From Deltaproteobacteria bacterium UBA2385 (GTDB lineage Bacteria > Myxococcota_A > UBA796 > UBA2385): 15,915 nt of DNA. This document shows positions 6,359-13,253 of the stretch, in pieces (positions within the stretch are counted from its first letter, which is position 1; every line of letters starts with the position of its first letter). The translations under genes and the position numbers were made by a program. The DNA lies in assembly GCA_002343455.1 (NCBI GenBank), contig DDSR01000241.1:1-15915 (forward strand). Reading direction: 5' to 3'. A model generated the notes under the pieces. That model was not told the DNA's origin, ran no database searches, and was given only the letters and a program-made list of their open reading frames with translations.

Positions 6359-7747
6359 ATGACCAAGAACGTCCTGATCCCCATCTCCCTGATCACCGTG
6401 ATCACCCTGGCCGGCTCGATCGGTTGCTCCAAGGACCCCAAGGACTCCGGCCTCACCCAGGGTGAGGACGAGATCGTCGAGAAGGCCCGCGTCAGCGGGA
6501 CCGTCGCGGGAGACGAGGCCGCGCTGGAGGGTGAGGGTGAGCTGTCCGCAGCCACCGAGGCCCAGGTGGTGTCCGTCGACGAGGACGGCCTCCGCGAGGT
6601 GCATGGCAGCGGCAGCATCGAGGCCGACGGCAGCTTCGAGATCGAGGCCGAGGGCATGACCCGCACCTTCCTGGTGGAGCTGTTCGACGCGCAGGGCAGC
6701 CTGGTGGGCGCGACCATCGGCACCGCCTCCTCGACCAGCGACACCGTCGTCGAGGTCGGCGAGGTCGGCGCCGAGACCACCGTCGAGGCGATGGTCTGGG
6801 CCGAGGTGGTCGTAGACTCCGGCTTCGAGACCGTCAGCTCGGCCGAGGTTCGGGCCCGCACCGATAGGAGCGCCGCCATGGCGGCCCAGCTCTGGTACGA
6901 CGCCAATGCAGCGGGGGAGGCCATGTTCGCCTCGATCGCCGATGCCTTGATCGTCGCCCACTACAGCCGGGTCGACGCGGCTGCCGAGGCCGGCGTCGAG
7001 CTGGACGCGGAGCTGAGCAGCCGGGTGCTGGGGCATGTCGAGTCGGCCGAGACCTCCAGCGAGCTGGCGATGGGCCTGGACGCCGCCTTCGAGGCCGAGG
7101 GGATGGCCGCGGTGGACCGCTCGGCGATGGCCGCGCATGTGGAAGCCAGCCTGCGGGCGGCGATCGAGGCGACCCTGGATCGCAGCGAGTCCGAAGGCGC
7201 CGCGCTGATCGAGGCCTACCAGGACAGCTCGGCCCAGGTCGAGGCCCGCGCCCAGGCGGAGGCTTGGGGGGTGCTGGCCGCCGGCGAGGAGGGCGGCACG
7301 GCCCTGGCCGTGGAGCTGCACAGCCAGCTGGAGGCGGCCGCGGAGGCCTGCGAGAGCGGAGGTGCCGGGATCGTGGAGGTTCAGGCCTGGTCGGAGGCCT
7401 TGATCGTCAGCACGGTCGACGCGCTGGTGGAGAACGACCTCGACGCCGGGCTGCTGGTCGAGCTGGGCCTGGAGTCCGAGGTGGACGAGGCCACCGTGGC
7501 CGAGGCGCTGGTGACCCTGGTGTCGGGGCTGCGAAGCGAGCTGGCCGCCGAGCTGCAGGCCGCCGCCGAGGCGCAGGTCGACGGGAGCGGCCAGCTCGAC
7601 GCCAGCGCCACGGCCGACCTTCAGGCCGCCGTCTGGGCCGACACCGCGGCTCGAATCGACGAGCTCGCCCAGGCCGCCCAGGCCAGCACCGAGAGCCGGG
7701 CCGCGCTGCACCTGGCCACCACGGCCTTCGTGGTCGACGAGCGCTGA
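6359..7747 (+). CDS. acidic alanine-rich putative lipoprotein
   Basis: The product is 462 aa with a Sec-type signal (MTKNVLIPISLITVITLAG) ending at Cys23. The sequence before the cysteine is SIGC, a weaker lipobox than usual because the -3 residue is Ser, so lipidation is likely but not certain. Residues about 43-150 are beta-rich with alternating Val/Thr/Glu (VSGTVAGDEAALEGEGEL, GSGSIEADGSFEIEAEG) and resemble carboxypeptidase-regulatory-like or transthyretin-like domains. Residues 160-450 are strongly helical, very rich in Ala and Glu, with few Lys, and may form long amphipathic helices. I do not recognise a family. GGAG lies five bases ahead of the ATG at 6359. A strong hairpin follows the gene, so it is probably its own transcription unit. 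Role: envelope-exposed structural or binding protein, by inference. Confidence 0.82.
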   Translation: MTKNVLIPISLITVITLAGSIGCSKDPKDSGLTQGEDEIVEKARVSGTVAGDEAALEGEGELSAATEAQVVSVDEDGLREVHGSGSIEADGSFEIEAEGMTRTFLVELFDAQGSLVGATIGTASSTSDTVVEVGEVGAETTVEAMVWAEVVVDSGFETVSSAEVRARTDRSAAMAAQLWYDANAAGEAMFASIADALIVAHYSRVDAAAEAGVELDAELSSRVLGHVESAETSSELAMGLDAAFEAEGMAAVDRSAMAAHVEASLRAAIEATLDRSESEGAALIEAYQDSSAQVEARAQAEAWGVLAAGEEGGTALAVELHSQLEAAAEACESGGAGIVEVQAWSEALIVSTVDALVENDLDAGLLVELGLESEVDEATVAEALVTLVSGLRSELAAELQAAAEAQVDGSGQLDASATADLQAAVWADTAARIDELAQAAQASTESRAALHLATTAFVVDER

Positions 7748-7763
7748 GTCCGCCTGACTCCTT

Positions 7764-7798
7764 GGGGCCGCGGTAGTCTCGCCGACTGTCGCGGCCCC
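7764..7798 (+). terminator. 15-bp hairpin after the alanine-rich lipoprotein gene
   Basis: Arms 7764-7778 and 7784-7798 pair over 15 bp (two G-U pairs) with a 5-base TCGCC loop. The outer nine pairs, GGGGCCGCG/CGCGGCCCC, are perfect. It starts 16 bases after the stop at 7747 and ends 36 bases before the likely start of the next gene. There is no U-tract, as is common for very GC-rich terminators. It could also act as an attenuator or mRNA-stabilising stem for the downstream regulator gene. Confidence 0.5.
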
Positions 7799-7834
7799 TC
7801 CCGGTCGGGGTAGCGGGTGAGCGGAGGTCGACCC

Positions 7835-8794
7835 TTGTTCGCCTTGATCGTCATCGGCCACAGCTCGCCGGGTCCGCGCTACCCGCTCACCGCTCGCCCG
7901 ACCGTGGTTGGCAGGGCGCCGGACTGCGACATCGTGCTGGCCGACGCCTCGATCTCCCGCCGGCATGCGGCCATCTGGCAGGCCGAGGGGGGAGTCCAGG
8001 TCCAGGATCTGGGCAGCCAGAACGGCACACAGATCGACGGGGAGCCGGTCCGGGAGACCGCCGTCGTGGGGGTCGGGCAGGTCATTCGGCTGGGGCACAT
8101 CGACTCTCTTCGGGTCATCGAGCACGAGCAGGAGGAGGACACCACCCTGCCTCTGCTGGCCCTGGAAGAGCTGGCCTCGGGCCATCGCATCCTGCTCTCA
8201 TCGAGCCCGCTGCGAGTCGGTAGCCATGCTTCCTGTCAGCTTCTGCTCGCGGACGGCCCGCCCTACGTCGCGTCGATCATCCGGCAGGGCCCCAGCGAGG
8301 CATGGATAGGACTGGGCGACGAGATGGAAGAGCTGGTGATCGACCAGCCCTTCCCCCTGGCCGGCCGCGAGTACGTGCTTCGGCTGTTGCCGCCCTCACC
8401 GGTCCAGACCATCGTGGATGGGCCCACCAACCTCGCCTACCGGGTCGTGGCGACGCTCGATGCCCCGGGAGGCGCGCTGGCCCGGGTAGAGGTCGTCGGG
8501 TCGGACCTCGCCGTGGAGATCAGCACCGAGAACCGGGCGGTCTTCTTGTTCCTCCTGGCGCGCCGATGGGCCGAGGATGCCGCCGCGGGGGTTCCAGAGA
8601 CGCGACGAGGGTGGATGGACGACGACGACGTGGCGGTCGGCGTCTGGGGGCGGGACGGGCCCGTCCGGCAGCTCAAGGTCCTGGTCTGCCGGGTCCGCCA
8701 GGAGCTGCGCGAAGCGGGCCTGGACCCCTGGTTCGTCGAGAAGCGGCGCGGCGCGCTGCGGCTTCGGGTGATCGAGGCCACCGTCGAAGCCTGA
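7835..8794 (+). CDS. FHA-domain transcription regulator with C-terminal winged helix
   Basis: Counting from the TTG at 7835, the product is 319 aa. Residues 1-95 are an FHA domain, which binds phosphothreonine. The hallmarks are VGR at 25-27, SRRH at 41-44 and QNG at 62-64. Residues 115-185 look like a second, degenerate FHA domain (LRVGSHASCQLLL at 126-138) lacking the Ser-xx-His and Asn-Gly pairs. Residues 200-312 resemble an OmpR/PhoB-type winged-helix DNA-binding domain: AVFLFLLARRWAED, VAVGVWGRDGPVRQLKVLV, CRVRQELREAG and a final beta hairpin. No receiver domain is present, so control is probably by phosphopeptide binding from a Ser/Thr kinase, a common myxobacterial theme. The TTG has GGAGG seven bases ahead. 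A GTG at 7817 (six codons longer) has a weaker site but is possible. Confidence 0.85.
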   Translation: MFALIVIGHSSPGPRYPLTARPTVVGRAPDCDIVLADASISRRHAAIWQAEGGVQVQDLGSQNGTQIDGEPVRETAVVGVGQVIRLGHIDSLRVIEHEQEEDTTLPLLALEELASGHRILLSSSPLRVGSHASCQLLLADGPPYVASIIRQGPSEAWIGLGDEMEELVIDQPFPLAGREYVLRLLPPSPVQTIVDGPTNLAYRVVATLDAPGGALARVEVVGSDLAVEISTENRAVFLFLLARRWAEDAAAGVPETRRGWMDDDDVAVGVWGRDGPVRQLKVLVCRVRQELREAGLDPWFVEKRRGALRLRVIEATVEA

Positions 8795-8805
8795 GCTCGG
8801 CTCAG
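8791..8805. terminator. dyad spanning both convergent stop codons
   Basis: CTGAGC-TCG-GCTCAG is a perfect 6-bp inverted repeat with a 3-base loop. The stop codon of the FHA regulator (8792-8794, plus) lies in one arm and the stop of the GYF protein gene (8802-8804, minus) in the other. The two genes are only seven bases apart, so this short hairpin is the only candidate terminator between them. It has no U-tract. Confidence 0.3.
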
Positions 8806-9809
8806 ATCTTCTTCGGGACCGCCCGGACCTGGAGCATGTCGATGTTGGCCTCGACGAAGCCCTCGGTCTTCAGCTTGACCTCGATGCCGGGGGTCCAGCG
8901 CAGGTGCAGCTCTTCGTCCTCCTTGGCCAGCTCGTCGAAGCTGGTCTGGGTCATGAGCTGGACCGGGCTCTCCTTGTCGCCCTCGGGCGGGGCCAGGGTG
9001 CCGAGCATGGTGTCGTCGAAGCTCTTGACCACGCCGGTGATCGGCACCTCGGCGGTCTCCAGCACCTTGCCGCCCTTGTCCTTGATGGTGGCCAGCAGGA
9101 TGACGTCGGTCATGTCGAAGCGGCTCTTGTTGGCCAGCTCGAGGTTGAAGACCGTGATGTTGTCCCGGCGCTGATCGGGCAGCTGCATCCAGCTGGCGTT
9201 CTTGACGAAGACGTAGCGATCCGCGTTGTAGATCGGGTCGTAGTTCTCGCGGGTCTCCTTGTCGGCGAAGAAGTACGCGGGGATGACGTCGTCGACCTTG
9301 ACCCAGCCCTGAGTGCCGTTGAAGCTGACCTGGTAGAACTTGTCCCGCTTGGCCAGCAGCTCGATCTTGCTGTCCTTGGGGATGCTGCCGGCGGCGCTGG
9401 CGCCGTCGTTGGGCTCGGCCCGCATCATGGCGGGGTCCGAGGTGACCAGCATCTCGGTCAGGCCGAGGCCGCCCGTGCCGAGCAGCTCGAGGTTCTGGGC
9501 GTCGGGCAGCTTGGAGGCGAAGTGGTAGAAGCCGTAGCCGGCGCCCGCCAGGAGCACGACCAGCACGCCGATGATCGGCAGGGTGCGGTTGGCCTTAGGG
9601 AGGTCGTCGTCGTCATCGTGCCGGCGGGTGCTGGCGGCCAGCAGGCCCTTCAGCTCGGGCAGCTCGGCGGCGTAGAGCCAGTCGCTGGCGCCGGGCGGCT
9701 GGACCATGTCGCCCCCGGTGAGCTTGCCGCTCTGGGCGAGCTTCTTGAGCTCACCCAGGTCTTCGACCGAGAACTGACGGTCTCCCTGGGTCACAAGCCA
9801 TCGTGACAT
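8802..9809 (-). CDS. GYF_2-domain membrane protein with SH3-like extracytoplasmic region
   Basis: The product is 335 aa. Residues 2-52 (RWLVTQGDRQFSVEDLGEL to GASDWLYAAELPEL) match the GYF_2 domain, a small module with conserved Trp/Gly that is usually cytoplasmic. A charged linker with five Asp (66-70) leads to one membrane helix at about 77-97. Outside the membrane, residues 120-176 look like a bacterial SH3-like domain (SDPAMMRAEPNDG, KIELLAKRDKFYQVSFNGTQGWVKVDDV). Residues 215-335 are beta-sandwich-like. Topology would be N-terminus in. The ATG at 9809 has GGAG eight bases ahead and starts the GYF domain directly; upstream codons add only low-complexity residues. It likely has its own promoter (9915-9944). 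It converges on the FHA regulator. Function unknown; a sensor or envelope-binding scaffold is plausible. Confidence 0.85.
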   Translation of the reverse strand: MSRWLVTQGDRQFSVEDLGELKKLAQSGKLTGGDMVQPPGASDWLYAAELPELKGLLAASTRRHDDDDDLPKANRTLPIIGVLVVLLAGAGYGFYHFASKLPDAQNLELLGTGGLGLTEMLVTSDPAMMRAEPNDGASAAGSIPKDSKIELLAKRDKFYQVSFNGTQGWVKVDDVIPAYFFADKETRENYDPIYNADRYVFVKNASWMQLPDQRRDNITVFNLELANKSRFDMTDVILLATIKDKGGKVLETAEVPITGVVKSFDDTMLGTLAPPEGDKESPVQLMTQTSFDELAKEDEELHLRWTPGIEVKLKTEGFVEANIDMLQVRAVPKKI

Positions 9810-9848
9810 CGGGTGATCTCCATTGGCGTGACGCCGGACGAGAGGTGC

Positions 9849-9871
9849 GGGGCCCGGTGGGGAGGGGCCCC
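9849..9871 (-). other. GC hairpin in the leader of the GYF gene
   Basis: GGGGCCC (9849-9855) and GGGCCCC (9865-9871) form a perfect 7-bp stem with a 9-base loop. It lies 40 bases ahead of the GYF gene start and downstream of the predicted promoter, so it would fold in the mRNA leader. It may influence translation or be read-through termination from the upstream amidohydrolase gene. In DNA this GC-rich it may be chance. Confidence 0.25.
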
Positions 9872-9914
9872 TGCCCCGGTCGCGACGCGCGAGACCCGAG
9901 GCTGGAACCCCAGG

Positions 9915-9944
9915 TGAATACCCGCTGCGCGCGCTCGCGGTCAA
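9915..9944 (-). promoter_or_regulatory. putative sigma-70-type promoter for the GYF gene
   Basis: On the minus strand TTGACC (9944-9939) is followed after 18 bases by TATTCA (9920-9915), a fair match to -35 and -10 elements. The TATTCA is one of the few AT-rich patches in the 213-bp gap 9810-10022. Transcription would start near 9908 and give a leader of about 100 bases before the ATG at 9809. Confidence 0.4.
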
Positions 9945-10022
9945 GGTGCCGAGCGCGATGCGGGGCCCCTTTGACCCAGGCTTTGCAGCGGCAGCGCCGG
10001 TTCTTGACGGATCGAGCCCGCG

Positions 10023-10781
10023 TCAATCGGGCGGGGCGGCGGGGAGCAGAGTCGAGATGGCGGGGGCGAGGCGGCGCGCGAGGCGGCGAGCCCGGCCGGC
10101 CGTGGCCACCAGGGCCTGGTTCAGCTCCAGCTCGAGGAACACCACGCCGTGGGCGCGGCCGTGCCGGGCGGCGGCGTAGATCAGGCCGGCCTTGCCCGAG
10201 TAGGGCTCGTTGAGGGCGGCGTCGAAGCCCAGGCCGCGGATGCGCTTCGCCAGCCGCCAGGCCTGGTCCTCGTGGTCGTCGTAGAGCACGCCGATCTCGG
10301 TGGAGCGCAGATCGACCCCCCAGACGGGGGTGAAGCTGTGTACGCTGAGCAGCAGGCAGCCACGGCCGCGCGCCACCGTGGCGGCGGTGAGTCGGTCCAG
10401 CTCCTGATGGTAGGGGTGGTGGTAGAGCTCCAGCCGACGACGCAGCTCGGGGTCGTCGAGGCGCCGGTTGAAGCCTAGCCGGTGCGCCTCGATCTCCTTG
10501 CGGACGAGGTCGGGGTGCTCGGGAGGGCGGTTGGCGTCGCAGACCAGCCGGCTGAAGCGGGCCAGCAGCGCGCTGGCGCCGGTCAGGCGGGCCAGCTCCA
10601 GGCTGAAGCTGCGGGCGCCGATGTCCCAGCCCCAGTGCGTGCCCAGCCAGGTCCGGTCGCCCGGACCGGCGCGCAGCGGCGCGGGGACGCGGTTGGAGGC
10701 GTGCTCGCAGGAGATGACCAGCGGGCCCCCGCCGTCCAGGCGCTCGAAGGCTTCCTCTCGAACCGGCGGGTTGCGTGCCAT
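10023..10781 (-). CDS. N-formylglutamate amidohydrolase family protein
   Basis: The product is 252 aa, typical for this family. Visible signatures are ISCEHASNRVP (23-33), THWGWDIGA (48-56), SRLVCDANRP (77-86), YHHPYH (120-125), SVHSFTP (146-152) and NEPYSG (191-196). Glu217 and Glu219 sit in FLELEL near the C-terminus. The founding activity is hydrolysis of N-formyl-L-glutamate to glutamate and formate in histidine breakdown. The fold is zinc-peptidase-like, and the CEH and SVH histidines are likely metal ligands. No other histidine-utilisation gene is in the window, so the true substrate may be another N-acyl or formyl compound. No signal peptide; cytoplasmic. The ATG at 10781 was chosen because homologous motifs start soon after it and an AGAGG precedes it. 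It diverges from the arylsulfotransferase-like gene. Confidence 0.9.
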   Translation of the reverse strand: MARNPPVREEAFERLDGGGPLVISCEHASNRVPAPLRAGPGDRTWLGTHWGWDIGARSFSLELARLTGASALLARFSRLVCDANRPPEHPDLVRKEIEAHRLGFNRRLDDPELRRRLELYHHPYHQELDRLTAATVARGRGCLLLSVHSFTPVWGVDLRSTEIGVLYDDHEDQAWRLAKRIRGLGFDAALNEPYSGKAGLIYAAARHGRAHGVVFLELELNQALVATAGRARRLARRLAPAISTLLPAAPPD

Positions 10782-10827
10782 CGCCCTCTCGGCGCGCGTG
10801 TATTCCGCCGCGCGAGCCTGGGCTGGT

Positions 10828-10856
10828 GGGGGGCGGGGCAGGTGGGCGGGGCGGGG
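10828..10856 (+). other. putative G-quadruplex motif in divergent promoter region
   Basis: Five G-runs of 6, 4, 3, 4 and 4 bases, separated by loops of 1 to 5 bases, lie between the amidohydrolase (start 10781, minus) and the arylsulfotransferase-like gene (start 10878, plus). This meets the usual four-run quadruplex rule. G-rich strand is plus, which is the non-template strand for the sulfotransferase-like gene. Background GC content makes such motifs less surprising. Confidence 0.4.
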
Positions 10857-10877
10857 CCGTTGGACTACGTGCGCGGG

Positions 10878-12215
10878 ATGCTGCTGCTCCTCTCCCTGCT
10901 GGCCTGCTCCGAACCTCTCGAGTCCCTGTCCTGCGAGGCCGCGCTCTCGCCGACGATGACCCTGCTCCCGCAGGTCCGGCTCAGCTTCGCCGAGCCCGTG
11001 CAGAGCTGGGTGGAGTACGCCGTCCCCGAGCTGCCCGACGAGCGGACGGACACGATCGAGGGGGCCTCGGTCACCCACTCCCTGCGGGGGGCCTACGCCC
11101 AGGTCGAGGTCGAGTGGACGGCCTGGGCCGACGACGGGCGGGGGCCCTCGGCGGTCTGCGAGGGCAGCATCGAGACCGGCAGCCTGCCGATGGGGCTGGC
11201 GGATCTGACGGTCGAGGTGGAAGCGGCCTCCGATCTGGAGGGCCCGGAGCTGATGGTGGCCAGCATGGGAGGAGGGCCCTTCGTGGCGATCTTCGACCGA
11301 CAGGGCCGGATCCGCTGGTTCGTGGAGTCCGACGCCGGGACCTTGCCGATCGACGTCCAGCTGGGGCAGGACGGGGACCGGGTGCGCTTCAACTCCTTCG
11401 ACCCGCGCTTCGAGGAGGACATCGGCCTGGTGCGCTCGGTCGACCTGGATGGTGAGGTGATCGAGGACGTGCAGACCTCGCTGGCTCACCACGTCTTCGC
11501 CCAGCATCCCGACGGGACGCTGGCCTGGCTGGCGCTGGACATCCGCGAGTTCACGGACCCGGACTCGGGCGAGACCGACGAGGTGGTCGGCGACGCGATC
11601 GTGGAGCGCGCTCCCCAAGGCGACGAGCTCAGGATCGGCACGGTCTGGGACTGGCCCGACTTCGAGCCCGACCTGGACGAGCCGACCCTCGGCCTGTACC
11701 CGGGCATGGTCGACTGGACCCACGGCAACGCGCTCAAGCGGGTGGACGAGGGCGACTCCTACCTGCTGAGCATGGCCAACGTCGACCTCGTGACCCGAGT
11801 CGACCGGGCCACCGGCCAGCCCATCGAGCACTACGGCAGCCGGGGCTTCCAGGTCGAGGAGGGCTCGCGGGCCCTCAACCACCAGCACGATCCCAGCCTG
11901 CTGGAGGGGGACCGGCTGCTGGTCTTCAATAGCGTGATGGACCCGGCCGGCTCGGGCGCGAGCGAGTACGAGATCGACCGCGAGGCGGGCGTCCTGCGCG
12001 AGGTCTGGAGCTACGGCTTCGGGCCGGACACCTTCAACCCGGTCCTGGGGCAGGCCATCGACCTGGGCGAGGGGCGGCGCATCGTCAACTTCGGTTTCCT
12101 GGGCTCGATGCACCTCGTCGAGGCCGACGGGACCCCGTCCTGGGTGGTGCAGGGCCCGCCGGGCCACGCCTTCCGCCAGATGCAGCCCTTCCCGGGGTTC
12201 TGGCCAGGGCGCTGA
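10878..12215 (+). CDS. arylsulfotransferase (ASST)-like lipoprotein
   Basis: The product is 445 aa with a very short lipoprotein signal, MLLLLSLLAC, Cys10 being the likely lipidated residue. An Ig-like N-terminal region (about 20-115) precedes a propeller-type domain with ASST-family marks: AHHVF at 203-207 followed by HPDG, DWTHGNAL at 279-286, VTRVDRATGQPIEHYG at 305-320, and NHQHDP at 334-339. ASST enzymes transfer sulfate between phenolic compounds in the periplasm through a sulfated histidine. His204/205, His282 and His337 match the histidine positions of that active site. The usual SSR after the second histidine reads SMA (298-300), so the catalytic arginine seems absent. The ATG at 10878 was chosen; a GTG at 10869 would add an Arg to the signal peptide. 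No strong ribosome site is seen for either. Family likely, activity doubtful. Confidence 0.82.
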   Translation: MLLLLSLLACSEPLESLSCEAALSPTMTLLPQVRLSFAEPVQSWVEYAVPELPDERTDTIEGASVTHSLRGAYAQVEVEWTAWADDGRGPSAVCEGSIETGSLPMGLADLTVEVEAASDLEGPELMVASMGGGPFVAIFDRQGRIRWFVESDAGTLPIDVQLGQDGDRVRFNSFDPRFEEDIGLVRSVDLDGEVIEDVQTSLAHHVFAQHPDGTLAWLALDIREFTDPDSGETDEVVGDAIVERAPQGDELRIGTVWDWPDFEPDLDEPTLGLYPGMVDWTHGNALKRVDEGDSYLLSMANVDLVTRVDRATGQPIEHYGSRGFQVEEGSRALNHQHDPSLLEGDRLLVFNSVMDPAGSGASEYEIDREAGVLREVWSYGFGPDTFNPVLGQAIDLGEGRRIVNFGFLGSMHLVEADGTPSWVVQGPPGHAFRQMQPFPGFWPGR

Positions 12216-12216
12216 G

Positions 12217-12245
12217 CGGCCCTGCCGGTCGGCTGATCGGGGCCG
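12217..12245 (+). terminator. weak GC hairpin after the ASST-like gene
   Basis: CGGCCC (12217-12222) and GGGCCG (12240-12245) form a 6-bp stem with a 17-base loop, two bases after the stop codon. It lacks a U-tract. The following lipoprotein gene may still be reached by read-through. Confidence 0.2.
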
Positions 12246-12311
12246 GGCACCGCGCAGACCGCGGCGGGGGTGGATACCATGGGCCTTCCCCCTCCCGACC
12301 CGGGTCGACCG

Positions 12312-13250
12312 ATGCAGTGGATGGCTCCCCTCCTCCTCCTCGCCTGCGTGAGCTCCTGCGGCGGCTCCGGCATGGAGACCCGGCGCGAGGCCTTGCGGCT
12401 GGCGATGGCCGAGGGCGACCAGGCCAAGGTCTCCGAGGCGGCGCGGGCGGCCTCGGAGTTCGAGGGGACCGACCCCGCCCTCGACCGGATGCTGGGCGAC
12501 GCCCTGGCCAACCACCTCTTCCGGGGTGCCGAGGGCCTCGCCCTGCTCCAGGCCAACCCCCTCCCCGAGGACCCCGCCTGGGTCGCGGCGACGGCGGACG
12601 CCGCCCTGCGGGCCAAGGACCTCGTGGTCCTGGACGGGATGATGCGGGCCCAGGGCGTCCAGCTCAACCTGGACCTGCCGGCGCTGGAGCAGGTCCAGCG
12701 CCTTTCCTTGCAGGACCGGACGGTGGGCCACCAGCTCCTGGTCGAGGTGGACCGGCGCTGCGCCCTGGTCGACCAGCGCCCCCTGCTGGGCCGGCAGGAG
12801 GTCGACATGCCCTCCTCCCCCTCGCTGGAGCGCGCGCTGCGCCTGCTGGGCGCGACCGAGGTCGTCGTCACCCGCACGCACCTGGTCTTCTCGCCCAAGT
12901 CGCCGCGGGAGCGCTCCTTCCAGTGCAAGACGGCCTGGCTGCCCGAGGGGGAGACCAGCGGCATCCCGTCGCCGCTGCCGCCCAAGGGCGTGCTGGTGGC
13001 CGTCACCGACGGCACGATCCGCGGCTACCTGGAGATCCAGAGCCGGGAGGGAGGCGAGTGGGTGATGGCCTCGGACGACGCGCAGCAGGCCGGGCGCTGG
13101 CTGAACGCCGCCTACCTGCTGGACGCGATGCTGACGGCTCCGGACGCCGAAGCCAAGGTGCTGGAGCGCTACGGGTCGGGGCTGGCCCTGCCCGCGGACC
13201 AGCGGGTGGGCCCGCCGAAGCGCACCGAGAAGCCGCTCTGGGAGGACTGA
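12312..13250 (+). CDS. helical putative lipoprotein, first gene of the hydrolase operon
   Basis: The product is 312 aa from the ATG at 12312. The N-terminus MQWMAPLLLLACVSSCGGSG gives a lipobox VSSC with Cys16 as the likely lipidated residue (Cys12 after LLLA is an alternative). Residues 20-150 are Ala/Leu-rich amphipathic helices, reminiscent of tetratricopeptide-type repeats (REALRLAMAEGDQAKVSEAARAA, DRMLGDALANHLF), but no clear consensus. Residues 180-250 are mixed alpha/beta. I do not recognise a family. Starts at 12279 (ATG, with GGTGG ahead) or 12321 are possible; 12312 gives a normal signal peptide length. The stop is three bases before the next ATG, which shares a GGGAGGA ribosome site inside this gene, so the two are cotranscribed. 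It may be an envelope partner of the hydrolase. Confidence 0.78.
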   Translation: MQWMAPLLLLACVSSCGGSGMETRREALRLAMAEGDQAKVSEAARAASEFEGTDPALDRMLGDALANHLFRGAEGLALLQANPLPEDPAWVAATADAALRAKDLVVLDGMMRAQGVQLNLDLPALEQVQRLSLQDRTVGHQLLVEVDRRCALVDQRPLLGRQEVDMPSSPSLERALRLLGATEVVVTRTHLVFSPKSPRERSFQCKTAWLPEGETSGIPSPLPPKGVLVAVTDGTIRGYLEIQSREGGEWVMASDDAQQAGRWLNAAYLLDAMLTAPDAEAKVLERYGSGLALPADQRVGPPKRTEKPLWED

Positions 13251-13253
13251 GAG

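Noticed and set aside
10023-10781. Assignment as histidine-utilisation gene hutG
   Set aside because: No other histidine catabolism gene is nearby, and this family includes many proteins of other or unknown substrate, so no symbol is given.
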